A stretch of 64,000 nt of DNA from Desulfobacca_B sp046538075 (GCA_046538075.1 JBKHJN010000012.1:1-64000); one strand, 5' to 3'. Numbered from the stretch's first letter, positions 42,141 through 51,891 are shown. Notes: a model not told the origin generated them from the letters alone. Program-made: numbers and translations.

Positions 42141-43265
42141 TTGAAATCATGGTTTTTTAAGGTCCTGCTGATTCTGCTGGCCGGGCTGGGATTCAGTCCC
42201 GGGGCCGGGCAGGCGGAACCGGTTAAACTGGGTTTGTACTTGCCTATGACCGGTGCCGCCGCGGCCATGGGGGAAATGGTCTGGGAAGGGGTGCGGGTGG
42301 CCCATCAGATGCAGCCCTTGGTTTTGAAACGCCCTATCACTCTGGCCCTGGTAGATACCAAAAGCGACAAAATCGAAGCCGCCAACGCGGTCAGCCGCCT
42401 GCTGGAAAAGGAAAAGGTGGTAGCCATCATCGGCGAGGTGATCAGCGGCGATACCTTGGCGGGGGCGCCGATTGCCGAGCGGAGGGAGATTCCCAATATC
42501 ACCCCTACTGCCACCAATCCTCTGGTCACCCAGAACCGGCGCTATACCTTCCGGGCCTGTTTTGTGGATAATTTCCAGGGACGGGTGGCGGCCCGTTTCG
42601 CCTGGGAAAATCTCCAGGCCCGCCGGGTGGCGGTAATCATTGACCAGGCTCAGGATTATTGCGTTGGCCTGGCCAGCTATTTCATGCGCCAGTTCAAGAA
42701 GCTGGGTGGGCAGATCGTCTCGGTTAGCTACATCCAGACCGGCGACCAGGACTTCACCGCCCAAATTTCGGCCTTGAAAGGCAGTCAGCCCGACCTCATC
42801 TATGCCCCCAATTATTATGCCGAAGACGCCCTCCTGGCCAAACAGGTTCAGGACCTGGGGCTTAGGGTTCCCATCCTCACCGGGGATGGGGCCCAGGTGC
42901 CGGAGCTGCTGACCATTGGCGGTCCGGCAGTGGAAGGCATGTATTTTACCGCGCATTTTCACCGGGAGGCGGCGGCTACCCCTTTGGCCCAGGAGTTCAC
43001 CCAAGCCTTTGAGTCGGCTCAAAAAAAGGAGCTGGACGCCTTCGCCGCCCTGGGCGCCGATTGCTATTTTCTCCTGCGCCAGGCCATTGCGGTTGCCGGA
43101 TCCACCCAAGGCCCCCAAATCCGGCAGGCACTGGCCAACTTGAAGGAATTTCCTGGCGTCTCTGGAACCATCACCATGGGAATGGATAATAATCCCATCA
43201 AGCCGGTAGTAATTAACCAGGTAAAAGGGGGCAAATTTGTTTACGTCACTACTATCAGCCCTTGA
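42141..43265 (+). CDS. periplasmic branched-chain-amino-acid-type ABC substrate-binding protein
   Basis: 374 residues with a signal peptide (FFKVLLILLAGLGFSPGAGQA). EPVKLGLYLPMTGAAAAMGE, VVAIIGEVISGDTLAGAPIA and ITPTATNPLVTQNRRYTFRA are classic periplasmic-binding fold type I (Liv) features. The TTG at 42141 is chosen because AGGGGTG lies 6-7 nt upstream and it gives the normal M-K-S start; a GTG at 42132 is in frame. No permease or ATPase genes are adjacent, so this is an orphan binding protein. Confidence 0.88.
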   Translation: MKSWFFKVLLILLAGLGFSPGAGQAEPVKLGLYLPMTGAAAAMGEMVWEGVRVAHQMQPLVLKRPITLALVDTKSDKIEAANAVSRLLEKEKVVAIIGEVISGDTLAGAPIAERREIPNITPTATNPLVTQNRRYTFRACFVDNFQGRVAARFAWENLQARRVAVIIDQAQDYCVGLASYFMRQFKKLGGQIVSVSYIQTGDQDFTAQISALKGSQPDLIYAPNYYAEDALLAKQVQDLGLRVPILTGDGAQVPELLTIGGPAVEGMYFTAHFHREAAATPLAQEFTQAFESAQKKELDAFAALGADCYFLLRQAIAVAGSTQGPQIRQALANLKEFPGVSGTITMGMDNNPIKPVVINQVKGGKFVYVTTISP

Positions 43266-43411
43266 AAGGCCTGCCATCCGCAGGGAAATAGCACCCTTCG
43301 GAGGGAGAGATGGTTGGAAAGAGAGGACTGGTCTTGGGACCCTGGTTCCTCTTCCCAGATTAGCCGAGTAAATTTTTTATGACCTTGATGAATAACTTGC
43401 AACCTTAATCC

Positions 43412-45862
43412 ATGGACAAAAGACTGGTACAAGTCAATATTGAGGACGAAATCCGCAAGTCCTACCTGGAATACGCCCTGAGCGTCATCATCGGCCGGGC
43501 TTTGCCGGACGTCCGGGATGGCATGAAGCCGGTGCACCGCCGCATTTTGTTTTCCATGTCGGAAATGGGCAATGACTACAACAAGCCCTACAAGAAGTCA
43601 GCCCGGGTGGTCGGCGATGTCATTGGTAAATATCACCCCCACGGCGACGCCGCGGTCTACGACGCTATCGTGCGCTTGGCCCAGGATTTTTCCATGCGTT
43701 ATCCGCTGGTCGATGGCCAGGGCAACTTCGGCTCCATCGACGGCGATGCCCCGGCGGCGATGCGCTACACCGAAGTGCGGATGACCCGGTTGGCCCAGGA
43801 GTTGCTCCAGGATCTGGACAAGGAAACTGTAGACTTCGTCCCCAATTACGATGGCTCGCTGGAGGAACCGCTGGTTTTGCCGGCCCGGGTCCCCGACCTG
43901 TTGATTAACGGCTCCTCCGGAATTGCCGTGGGGATGGCGACTAACATCCCGCCCCACAATCTGGAAGAGGTCTGTGAAGCGCTGTTGGCGATGATCCGCC
44001 AGCCGGGCATCAGCCTGGAAGAGTTGATGGACATCCTGCCCGGCCCCGATTTTCCTACCGGGGGTTTTATTTATGGGGCCAGCGGCATTGCCGAAGCCTA
44101 CCGCACCGGCAAAGGGATTATCCGGCTGCGGGCCCACACCTTTATCGAGCGTCGGGACGGACGGGAAAGTTTGATCATCGACGAATTGCCCTACCAAGTC
44201 AATAAAGCCCGTCTGATTGAGCGGATTGCCGAACTAGTCAAGGACAAGAAGATCGAGGGCATCGTTGATATCCGGGATGAATCCGACCGGGAAGGTATGC
44301 GGATCGTGGTTCAGCTCAAAAAAGATGAGATTCCCCAGACGGTTTTGAACCAGCTCTTCCTGCATACCCAGATGCAGGTGACCTACGGCATCAACCTGGT
44401 GGCCATCGTCAACAATCGTCCGGAGATTTTGACACTCAAAGATCTGCTGGGAGAATTCCTCAAACACCGCCGCGAAGTGATCCTGCGGCGGACGCGGTTT
44501 GAACTGCGGAAAGCCGAAGAACGGGCTCATATCCTGGCCGGCCTCAAGATTGCCCTGGACCACCTCGATCAGGTCATCGCCCTGATTCGGGCCGCAGCCA
44601 ATCCTGGGGCCGCGCGGGACCGGTTGGTGGCCACCTTGGAACTGACCGAGACCCAGGCCCAGGCGATTCTGGATATGCGCTTGCAACGGTTAACCGGATT
44701 GGAGCGCCAAAAAATCGTCGAGGAATATGAAAAAGTCCTGGCCGACATCGCCCGTTATAAGCAGATCCTGGCCGAGGAACGTCTGGTTTATCAATTGATT
44801 GAAGAGGAACTGACCGAAATCAAGGAGCGCTATGGAGACAACCGCCGCACCGAAATCATTCCGGAAGCCGCCGACTTGACCCTGGAGGATCTGATTGCCG
44901 ACGAAGATATGGTAGTGACCATTTCCCATCTGGGTTATATCAAGCGCACCCCCTTGACCATTTATCGGAGCCAGCGACGGGGCGGCAAGGGCCGGATGGG
45001 GATGTCGCCCCGGGATGACGATTTCGTCTCTCATCTCTATGTGGCTTCCATGCACAGCTATTTTCTGGTATTCAGCAATTGGGGGCGGATCTATTGGCTT
45101 AAAGTCCACGAAATCCCGGTGGGCAGTCCCAGTTCCCGGGGCAAGGCGATTGTCAACCTGCTCAATTTCGGGCCGGAGGAAAAGCTGACCACCATTATGC
45201 CTATCCGGGAATTTATCCCCGAGCATTTTCTGGTAATGGCCACCAAAAAGGGCCTGATTAAAAAGACCGACCTGATGAGCTTCAGCCGGCCGCGCCCTGG
45301 CGGACTGATCGCCCTCTCGGTCGATCCGGATGATGAGTTGGTGAGTGTGGGTTATACTGACGGCAGCCGGGAGATCATTCTGGGTACCCGGCAAGGGAAG
45401 ATAATCCGGTTTGGGGAGGGCGAGGTCCGGGATATGGGGCGCACCGCCCGTGGGGTCAAGGGCATGACGGTGGCCGAAAACGATCAGGTGGTGGGGATGG
45501 AAATTCTGGGCGAGGAAGGGACTATCCTGACCGTAACTGAGAAAGGCTATGGCAAACGGACTCACACTGATGAGTACCGCCGGCAGAAACGCGGCGGCGT
45601 CGGCCTGTTGGCCCTTAGGATTACCGAGCGCAATGGCCCGGTGCTCAGAATTCTCCAGGTTACCGAAGAAGATGATATCATGCTGATCACCGACCGGGGC
45701 AAGATCATCCGGATAGCGGCCAAGTATATCCCGGTGATCGGCCGCATCACCCAGGGAGTGCGGTTGATTGACACCGAACCCGAGGAGCGGGTGGTAAGTT
45801 TGGCCCGTTTGGCGGAAAAAGGGGATAAAGGGGAAGAAAACGCCGATGACCTGGAAGGATAA
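43412..45862 (+). CDS. gyrA: DNA gyrase subunit A
   Basis: 816 residues. NIEDEIRKSYLEYALSVIIG and LPDVRDGMKPVHRRIL open the breakage-reunion domain. AMRYTEVRM carries the active-site Tyr119. The C-terminal pinwheel includes the GyrA box SQRRGGKGRMGM, which separates gyrase from ParC. The quinolone-determining region reads HPHGDAAVYDAI, with Ala80 where E. coli has Ser83, while Asp84 (E. coli Asp87) is kept. No Shine-Dalgarno is visible at the ATG. It overlaps gpsA by 17 bp. Confidence 0.97.
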   Translation: MDKRLVQVNIEDEIRKSYLEYALSVIIGRALPDVRDGMKPVHRRILFSMSEMGNDYNKPYKKSARVVGDVIGKYHPHGDAAVYDAIVRLAQDFSMRYPLVDGQGNFGSIDGDAPAAMRYTEVRMTRLAQELLQDLDKETVDFVPNYDGSLEEPLVLPARVPDLLINGSSGIAVGMATNIPPHNLEEVCEALLAMIRQPGISLEELMDILPGPDFPTGGFIYGASGIAEAYRTGKGIIRLRAHTFIERRDGRESLIIDELPYQVNKARLIERIAELVKDKKIEGIVDIRDESDREGMRIVVQLKKDEIPQTVLNQLFLHTQMQVTYGINLVAIVNNRPEILTLKDLLGEFLKHRREVILRRTRFELRKAEERAHILAGLKIALDHLDQVIALIRAAANPGAARDRLVATLELTETQAQAILDMRLQRLTGLERQKIVEEYEKVLADIARYKQILAEERLVYQLIEEELTEIKERYGDNRRTEIIPEAADLTLEDLIADEDMVVTISHLGYIKRTPLTIYRSQRRGGKGRMGMSPRDDDFVSHLYVASMHSYFLVFSNWGRIYWLKVHEIPVGSPSSRGKAIVNLLNFGPEEKLTTIMPIREFIPEHFLVMATKKGLIKKTDLMSFSRPRPGGLIALSVDPDDELVSVGYTDGSREIILGTRQGKIIRFGEGEVRDMGRTARGVKGMTVAENDQVVGMEILGEEGTILTVTEKGYGKRTHTDEYRRQKRGGVGLLALRITERNGPVLRILQVTEEDDIMLITDRGKIIRIAAKYIPVIGRITQGVRLIDTEPEERVVSLARLAEKGDKGEENADDLEG

Positions 45863-46874
45863 AACGGTCTCGGTGATCGGCGCCGGCAGTTGGGGGACGG
45901 CCTTGGCCCATCACCTGGGCAGCAAGGGAGTCCTCACCCGTTTGTGGGTGTTTGAGCCTGAGGTCTTGGCCAGCCTGGAAGAGCGGCGCGAAAACCCGGT
46001 TTTCCTCCCCGGAGTGAAGCTGTCCCGGCACATTACTGTTACTGGCGACCTGGCGGCAGCAGCCCAGGATCAACCTCTAGTGATCATGGCAGTGCCGTCC
46101 CATGTATATCGGAGCGTGTTGGTCCAACTGACTCCGCATCTGCTCCCTGAAACGGTTCTGGTCAGCGCCACCAAGGGCATCGAAGGCGACACTCTTTTAA
46201 CCATGGAGGGCCTGGTTCGAGAGGTAATGGGCCCGGAGACCGCTTACGCCGTACTCTCCGGCCCCAGTTTTGCCGCGGAGGTGGCCCGGCGGCAGCCGAC
46301 CGCGGTCACTGTGGCCAGCCGGCAGCGGTCGGTCGCCACCCGCATCCAGCGGTTGCTCTCTTCTCCTAACCTGCGGGTCTATTCCAGCTATGATGTTACC
46401 GGGGTGGAACTGGGGGGGGCGTTGAAAAACGTCATGGCCTTGGGGGCAGGCATCCTGGAAGGCCTGGGCCTGGGAGCTAACCCGCGGGCGGCGCTGATCA
46501 CTCGAGGGCTGGCGGAAATTTCCCGATTGGGAGTCCGGCTGGGGGCCAATCCCATGACTCTGACCGGGTTGGCCGGGTTGGGAGACCTGGTCTTAACCTG
46601 CACCAGCTGCCAGAGCCGCAATTATCAAGTTGGCCTGCAACTGGGCAAAGGGAAAAAGTTAGCTGAAATTTTAACTGATATGCAGATGGTGGCCGAAGGC
46701 GTTAAAACCGCCTGGGCAGCCTATCACCTGGCTCAGAAGCTGGCCATCGACATGCCTATCGTTGAGCAGGTTTATTACATTCTTTACGAAGATCATTCGC
46801 CCCAGGAGGCCATTCAGAGACTGATGGCCCGGGAATTGAAAGATGAATTTGATGCTATGTCTCAAACCTGGTAA
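45846..46874 (+). CDS. gpsA: glycerol-3-phosphate dehydrogenase [NAD(P)+]
   Basis: 342 residues. SVIGAGSWGTALAHHLGSKG is the dinucleotide-binding GxGxxG motif. SATKGIEGDTLLTM, AVLSGPSFAAEVARRQPTA and GALKNVMALGAGILEGLGLG are the conserved GpsA blocks with the catalytic Lys, and LAGLGDLVLTCTS is the substrate region. It makes sn-glycerol-3-phosphate for phospholipids. Coupled to gyrA by a 17-bp overlap. Confidence 0.96.
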   Translation: MTWKDKTVSVIGAGSWGTALAHHLGSKGVLTRLWVFEPEVLASLEERRENPVFLPGVKLSRHITVTGDLAAAAQDQPLVIMAVPSHVYRSVLVQLTPHLLPETVLVSATKGIEGDTLLTMEGLVREVMGPETAYAVLSGPSFAAEVARRQPTAVTVASRQRSVATRIQRLLSSPNLRVYSSYDVTGVELGGALKNVMALGAGILEGLGLGANPRAALITRGLAEISRLGVRLGANPMTLTGLAGLGDLVLTCTSCQSRNYQVGLQLGKGKKLAEILTDMQMVAEGVKTAWAAYHLAQKLAIDMPIVEQVYYILYEDHSPQEAIQRLMARELKDEFDAMSQTW

Positions 46875-47078
46875 GATTCGATATTTAGTTCCCAGTTTGG
46901 GTTTGGGCAACCACCTGAAAAAGTGAGTCTTATAAGATTTCTTGAATAAAGATTGATGCCTGAGCACTCGGAAGGGCGAATTCCTGGCCTGGCAAAACAT
47001 TTTTCGCTCAATTCCTGTTAAAGGTGAAACCTCGAAACTAAAACCATGAAACTCGAAACCTCCCAAAGGAAGCGGCAT

Positions 47079-48443
47079 ATGAATTATGAACATTTTGATA
47101 CCGAGATTCCCAGTATCGGTATTCCCAAAGTTAATTCGCCTATCTGTGATATGACCGTGGTTTCTCAGAGCGGAGACATCGTCACCCCCAGGTTTATCAA
47201 CCAGCAGGACCGGGTTTTAGTCTACGATACTATTGAATATCTGGAAAATTATTGCGGCGATCAACAACCTTTATCATTTGAGCTGGCCGGACCGCGGGAT
47301 AAAATTTATTTTGACCCCACCAAACTACATTGCGCCATTGTGACCTGCGGGGGCTTATGCCCGGGAACCAACGATGTCATCCGGGCTTTGGTTCTGGAGC
47401 TCCATTATCTATATAAAGTCCGCCATATTTACGGTATCCGTTACGGCCTGCAGGGCTTTATCCCCAAATATGGCCACGATGTGGTCAAAATGACTCCGGA
47501 GTTGGTGGCCAATATCCATAACTTTGGCGGCACCGTGCTCTCCTCTTCCCGGGGGCCGCAGGACATCGGGGAAATTGTCGATGCTCTGGAACGGCTTAAT
47601 GTCAGCATCCTGTTTGCCATCGGCGGGGACGGGACTCTAAAAGCCGTGGACCATATCTGCGACGAGATTACCCGGCGGCAGTTGCGCACCTGTGTGATTG
47701 CCATTCCCAAGACCATCGATAATGATATTGCCCTGGTCTCCCGCTCTTTTGGCTTTGACACCGCGGTGGAAATGGCCACCGATGCCATTCGCAGCGCCCA
47801 TACCGAGGCTTTAGGGGCTCCCAATGGTATCGGGCTGGTCAAACTGATGGGCCGCTATTCCGGGTTTATCGCCGCCAATGCCACCCTGGCGCTGCGCGAA
47901 GTCAATTTTGTGCTGATCCCTGAATCGGATTTTGATCTCGAAGGGGAGCAGGGGTTTTTAGTAGCCCTGGAGAAGCGGTTGGCTGACCGGCACCATGCAG
48001 TGATTATCGTGGCCGAAGGCGCCGGCCAGAAATTCTTTAAGGAGGAGGAGCTGCCGCGGGATGCCTCAGGCAACATCAAGCCCGGAGATATTGCCGGTTT
48101 CCTGGTGGAACGGATCAACGACTACTTTAAGCAGCGCCAGATCGAAGTCAACCTGAAGTTCATTGATCCCAGCTATATTATTCGCAGTATGCCGGCCAAC
48201 TACAACGACCGTATCTATTGCGGCTACCTGGCGCAGAATGCCGTCCATGCCGGGATGGCGGGCAAAACCGGGATGCTGATCAGTCTCTGGCATGACCGCT
48301 ACGTCCATATCCCCATCAAGGCCGCGGTCGGCAAAAGCCGCCAGGTGCGTCTGGATGAACCGCTGTGGCGCAGTGTGCTGGAATCTACCGGCCAGCCGCC
48401 GATGAAGAATCCCGTTTCTGGCAGTGGCGTGGAGCCGCGATGA
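47079..48443 (+). CDS. 6-phosphofructokinase (long, PPi-PFK-related but ATP-type active site)
   Basis: 454 residues, the size of the long clade rather than the 320-residue PfkA. CAIVTCGGLCPGTNDVIRAL, GGDGTLKAVDHICDEI and AIPKTIDNDIALVSRSFGFD are visible. The Gly in GGDGT, where PPi enzymes have Asp, points to ATP as donor, while PKTIDND is shared with the PPi group. EGAGQKFFKEEELPRD and KFIDPSYIIRSMPAN are typical of this clade. The ATG at 47079 has AAAGGA 8 nt upstream. The stop overlaps the next ATG (ATGA). Confidence 0.9.
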   Translation: MNYEHFDTEIPSIGIPKVNSPICDMTVVSQSGDIVTPRFINQQDRVLVYDTIEYLENYCGDQQPLSFELAGPRDKIYFDPTKLHCAIVTCGGLCPGTNDVIRALVLELHYLYKVRHIYGIRYGLQGFIPKYGHDVVKMTPELVANIHNFGGTVLSSSRGPQDIGEIVDALERLNVSILFAIGGDGTLKAVDHICDEITRRQLRTCVIAIPKTIDNDIALVSRSFGFDTAVEMATDAIRSAHTEALGAPNGIGLVKLMGRYSGFIAANATLALREVNFVLIPESDFDLEGEQGFLVALEKRLADRHHAVIIVAEGAGQKFFKEEELPRDASGNIKPGDIAGFLVERINDYFKQRQIEVNLKFIDPSYIIRSMPANYNDRIYCGYLAQNAVHAGMAGKTGMLISLWHDRYVHIPIKAAVGKSRQVRLDEPLWRSVLESTGQPPMKNPVSGSGVEPR

Positions 48444-48904
48444 ATGACCGCCAGCGGCCGGTATTCCAATGCCAGCAATGCGGCGAATGCTGCCGTGGAA
48501 GGGGGGGGATTTTGGTAAGCCAGACGGAAATTAGCAAGATAGCGGAATTTATGGGTCTTTCGGAGGCAAATTTTCAACGCCGGTATGTGGAGCCTTCTCC
48601 CTTGGGTCCCCATCTGGCCACCAATAAGGCCGGAATCTGCATCTTTAACCTGGAGGGGCGCTGCCGGGTGCATCCGGTGAAACCCCAGATCTGTCAGGAT
48701 TGGCCCTTCCTGCCGGCCATCCTGGCCGACCCCGAGGAACTGGAACTGGCCAAGGGGGCCTGTCCGGGGATCGCCCCCGATTGCAGTCATGCCGAGTTCG
48801 TCAAATGGTGGCAGGAAAACCTGGCCAGCCCGGAGTCCTTGACTCCCGGGGGTAAGGACTCGGGGGAGCAGTCTGCGAAGAAATCTTCTAAACCGTTAAC
48901 CTGA
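48440..48904 (+). CDS. YkgJ-type cysteine-cluster protein
   Basis: 154 residues. QCQQCGECCRGRGG at the N terminus, then NKAGICIFNLEGRCRVHPVKPQIC (quoted: GICIFNLEGRCRVHPVKPQIC minus the ends) and a final KGACPGI give the C-x2-C-x2-CC plus C...C...C pattern of the YkgJ/UPF0153 family, presumed to bind zinc or an Fe-S cluster. Function is unknown. Coupled to phosphofructokinase by ATGA overlap. Confidence 0.85.
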   Translation: MNDRQRPVFQCQQCGECCRGRGGILVSQTEISKIAEFMGLSEANFQRRYVEPSPLGPHLATNKAGICIFNLEGRCRVHPVKPQICQDWPFLPAILADPEELELAKGACPGIAPDCSHAEFVKWWQENLASPESLTPGGKDSGEQSAKKSSKPLT

Positions 48905-48915
48905 GGAGGATAGTT

Positions 48916-49146
48916 TTGTCGTTCAGCCCTGATGATGAGCTTTTGATGGAGAAATTCCGGGCGGTGTTGGCCGGTCCGGATGGCCCCTTGTTTATCCAGA
49001 TTCTGGAGGCCTTCTACCAGCGGGGCGGCCAGCGGGAAGAGTATTTCACCCCGGAAGACCTGCTCGACTTTCAGGAGGGCTTTGATCAGATCAGACAGGG
49101 AGATTACCTGGACTGGGAAGATTTTAAGCGGGACCACCAGCTATGA
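48916..49146 (+). CDS. probable antitoxin of a RelE/ParE-type module
   Basis: 76 residues, acidic and helical. The C-terminal FQEGFDQIRQGDYLDWEDFK resembles the al-di-G-xx-tw-eef-k tail of RelB/Phd-like antitoxins. The start is TTG with GAGGAGGA upstream. The following gene starts in an ATGA overlap and is RelE-like, which is the main support for the call. Confidence 0.65.
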   Translation: MSFSPDDELLMEKFRAVLAGPDGPLFIQILEAFYQRGGQREEYFTPEDLLDFQEGFDQIRQGDYLDWEDFKRDHQL

Positions 49147-49439
49147 AATACACCATCCGGCTGTCGGTCAAAACCGGCTCCCAATTAGAATGGTTAGACC
49201 CGGTCCCCTTGCGGCTGATGCAGGAGCGGCTCGAAGCACTGGCCTTTAACCCTTATTCGGCGCTGATTTCCAAACCGCTGGCCCATGACCGCGAGCAGCG
49301 CTACTCCTGGGTGGGCGACTGGCGCATTATCTATGAAGTCCGCGAAGACGATCTGACCATATTGATCGCCACCATCCAACCCCGAACCCGGCTGTCCGGG
49401 GGGACAGCCTTAGGGAACCAGGATATTGGGTGGGAATGA
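49143..49439 (+). CDS. RelE/ParE-family toxin-like protein
   Basis: 98 residues. MQERLEALAFNPYSALISKPL, RYSWVGDWRIIYEVREDDLTI and LIATIQPRTRL match the RelE/StbE fold (GdwRiiYev core strand, then a final basic strand). Such proteins cut mRNA at the ribosome or poison gyrase. The usual C-terminal H-R tail is replaced by Q-P-R, so activity is not certain. It lies directly before metG (3-bp gap), making it part of a housekeeping operon. Confidence 0.75.
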   Translation: MKYTIRLSVKTGSQLEWLDPVPLRLMQERLEALAFNPYSALISKPLAHDREQRYSWVGDWRIIYEVREDDLTILIATIQPRTRLSGGTALGNQDIGWE

Positions 49440-49442
49440 GCA

Positions 49443-51359
49443 ATGACGAAGTCTTTCTATATCACCACCCCCATCTATTATGTCAATGCCGAGCCGCATA
49501 TCGGCCATGCTTATACCACCGTGGTCGCTGATACCCTGGCCCGGTTTCACCGGCTGCTGGGGCATGACACCCGCTTCCAGACCGGCACCGATGAACACGG
49601 CGAAAAGGTAGTGGAGGCCGCCAAGGCCGCGGGGCTGTCGGTCCGGGACTTTGTAGATCGGGTCAGCGGCCTGTTCCGCCAGACCTGGGATCAGCTGCAG
49701 TTCAGCTATGATCACTTTATCCGCACTTCCGACCCCGAGCATATCCGGGTGGTCCAAGAAATTCTGCAGCGGGTCAACGACGCCGGGGACATCTATTTCA
49801 GTGAATACGGCGGCCTCTATTGTTATGGCTGCGAGCGCTTTATCCTGGAACGGGAACTGGTGGACGGCAAATGCCCGGATCATAAAGTTGCTCCCACTTT
49901 CATCAAGGAGGCCAATTACTTCTTTCGCATGAGCAAGTATCAGGACTGGCTGATCAATTATATCGAACAGCACCCGGACTGGATCCGGCCAGAACGCTAT
50001 CGCAATGAAGTGCTGGCCTTTTTGAAAGAACCCTTGGAAGACCTGTGTATTTCCCGACCTCAGGCGCGGTTGAAATGGGGGATTCCGCTGCCCTTTGATG
50101 AGCGCTATGTGACCTATGTCTGGTTCGACGCCCTGATCAACTACGTCAGCGGCCTGGGCTATCCGGACGATCCCTTATACCACAAGTTCTGGCCCGGGTG
50201 TCAGCACCTGATCGCCAAGGACATTTTGAAGCCCCATGGCATCTACTGGCCGACCATGCTCAAGGCCGCCGGCATTGAACCCTTCCAGCATCTCAATGTG
50301 CACGGCTACTGGCAGATGGACCAGGGCAAGATGTCCAAGAGCCTGGGCAACGTGGTGGAACCACTGGACCTGGTGAACCGCTATGGTCTGGACCAGGTGC
50401 GCTATTTCTTTCTGCGGGAGATGGTCTTCGGCCTGGACGCCCACTTCAGCGAAGAGGCCCTGGTGGGGCGGATCAATGCCGACCTGGCCAATGATCTGGG
50501 CAACCTGTTTGCCCGCACCCTGGCCATGGCCTTTAAATACCGCCAGGGGATAGTCCCTCAACCCGGCGCGGCTCAGCCTTCGGAGCTGGAACTGCAATAT
50601 CACGCCGTCCAGGCAGCCAGGGATTTCCTGGAACTGATCCCCCGACTGGACTTTCACAAGGCTCTGATGCGGCTGTGGGAACTGATCAACCTGACCAACC
50701 GCTATATCGTCGCCACCGAACCCTGGCAGCTGTTCAAACAGCCCGACCAGCAACCGCGGCTGGATACCGTGCTCTACCATCTGCTGGAAGTGCTGCGCTT
50801 CGTGACCGTGTTGCTCAAACCGGTCATGCCCGGCAGCGCCGAGAAGATGAGCGAGCAACTGGGGTTGGGTGCGGCCCGGTGGAGTCGGCCGTTACCGGAA
50901 TTGATAGACTGGGGGCAGCTACTGGCCGGGACCGTTTTGCAAAAGGGGCCGGCGCTGTTTCCCCGTCTGGAAGCCGTCCCCCCTCAGGCCGCAGCGGTGG
51001 AGGCTCCGCCGGCTCGGCCCCTGGTCCCGCCCTTTAAAAGCGAGATCGAGCTGCCAACCTTTCAGCTCCTGGATTTGCGGGCAGGCCGGGTCGTTGCCGC
51101 GGAAAGAATCCCTAAATCAGACAAGCTTTTGAAATTACAAATAGATATTGGCGAACTGCGTCAGGTCGTGGCCGGCATCGGACGGTCTTATCGGCCTGAG
51201 GAATTGATCGGCCGGACCGTTATCCTGGTGGCCAATCTCAAGCCTACCCGGCTCATGGGAGTTGAATCCCAGGGTATGGTGCTGGCCGCGGAGAGCGCCG
51301 ATGGACTCTGTCTTCTTACTACCGACATGCAGGTTCTTTCCGGAAGCCCGGTGTCTTAA
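49443..51359 (+). CDS. metG: methionyl-tRNA synthetase with C-terminal tRNA-binding domain
   Basis: 638 residues. Class I signatures are PHIGHAYTT (HIGH) and GKMSKSLGN (KMSKS). The connective peptide has a knuckle with CYGCERF and GKCPDH. An Ala/Pro linker precedes a C-terminal EMAP/Trbp111-type domain (LDLRAGRVVAAERIPKSDKL, IVLVANLKPTRLMG-like) that improves tRNA binding and dimerises. The long form is normal for many bacteria. Confidence 0.97.
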   Translation: MTKSFYITTPIYYVNAEPHIGHAYTTVVADTLARFHRLLGHDTRFQTGTDEHGEKVVEAAKAAGLSVRDFVDRVSGLFRQTWDQLQFSYDHFIRTSDPEHIRVVQEILQRVNDAGDIYFSEYGGLYCYGCERFILERELVDGKCPDHKVAPTFIKEANYFFRMSKYQDWLINYIEQHPDWIRPERYRNEVLAFLKEPLEDLCISRPQARLKWGIPLPFDERYVTYVWFDALINYVSGLGYPDDPLYHKFWPGCQHLIAKDILKPHGIYWPTMLKAAGIEPFQHLNVHGYWQMDQGKMSKSLGNVVEPLDLVNRYGLDQVRYFFLREMVFGLDAHFSEEALVGRINADLANDLGNLFARTLAMAFKYRQGIVPQPGAAQPSELELQYHAVQAARDFLELIPRLDFHKALMRLWELINLTNRYIVATEPWQLFKQPDQQPRLDTVLYHLLEVLRFVTVLLKPVMPGSAEKMSEQLGLGAARWSRPLPELIDWGQLLAGTVLQKGPALFPRLEAVPPQAAAVEAPPARPLVPPFKSEIELPTFQLLDLRAGRVVAAERIPKSDKLLKLQIDIGELRQVVAGIGRSYRPEELIGRTVILVANLKPTRLMGVESQGMVLAAESADGLCLLTTDMQVLSGSPVS

Positions 51360-51891
51360 GAACTGGAGGCAGGGGTTGATTCTCCTGGCTCTGACCCTGG
51401 GGCTGGCCGGCTGCGGCGGCAAGCAGGTCAAGGCCCCGGAGTTCAAGCGCCCAGCTCCTGAGGCGGCGATTAACCAGGCCATCCGGTCTTATCTGGGGGC
51501 CCCGTATCGTTATGGCGGCTCCAGCCCCTCTGGCGTCGATTGTTCCGGGCTGGTCATGGGGGTCTATCAGCAGGCCGGCATCCGGGTGCCCCGCACTGCC
51601 GAGGACCAGTACAAAGGAGGGAAAGAGGTCGATACCGATGATTTAAAATACGGCGACGTGGTCTTTTTCAATAAATATTGCCAGCAACAGCCTTCTTATT
51701 TTTCGGCCAGCATTGTTACCGATCTCTTTTCCCGGAAAAAGTCCCGCCCCTGTCATAGCGGCATCTATATTGGGGACGGGCGCTTCGTCCATGCCTCTTC
51801 CAGCCGCGGGGTTTGCATCAGTAATTTAAAGCATGACACCTGGCGCCGGTCTTTTATCGGCGCCCGCCGCTATCTGCCTTCCCGCAACTGA
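51301..51891 (+). CDS. NlpC/P60-family lipoprotein (cell-wall endopeptidase)
   Basis: 196 residues from this start. A hydrophobic segment LILLALTLGLAGC ends in a lipobox. The NlpC/P60 domain has the catalytic Cys in GVDCSGLVMG and His in CHSGIYIGDG, with the last polar residue at HASSSRG. It should cleave peptidoglycan stem peptides. The ATG at 51301 has GGAG 7 nt upstream and gives an n-region with Arg and Lys, but lies inside metG in another frame; a TTG at 51376 with GGAGG upstream is an alternative that would leave no positive n-region. A loop of about 30 residues with a Cys (FNKYCQQQPSYFSASIVTDL) interrupts the domain. Confidence 0.85.
   Translation: MDSVFLLPTCRFFPEARCLKNWRQGLILLALTLGLAGCGGKQVKAPEFKRPAPEAAINQAIRSYLGAPYRYGGSSPSGVDCSGLVMGVYQQAGIRVPRTAEDQYKGGKEVDTDDLKYGDVVFFNKYCQQQPSYFSASIVTDLFSRKKSRPCHSGIYIGDGRFVHASSSRGVCISNLKHDTWRRSFIGARRYLPSRN

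Noticed and set aside
42147..43277. 376-codon leftward open frame opposite the Liv-type binding protein
   Set aside because: The rightward frame has a signal peptide and type I binding-fold motifs; the leftward frame has none.
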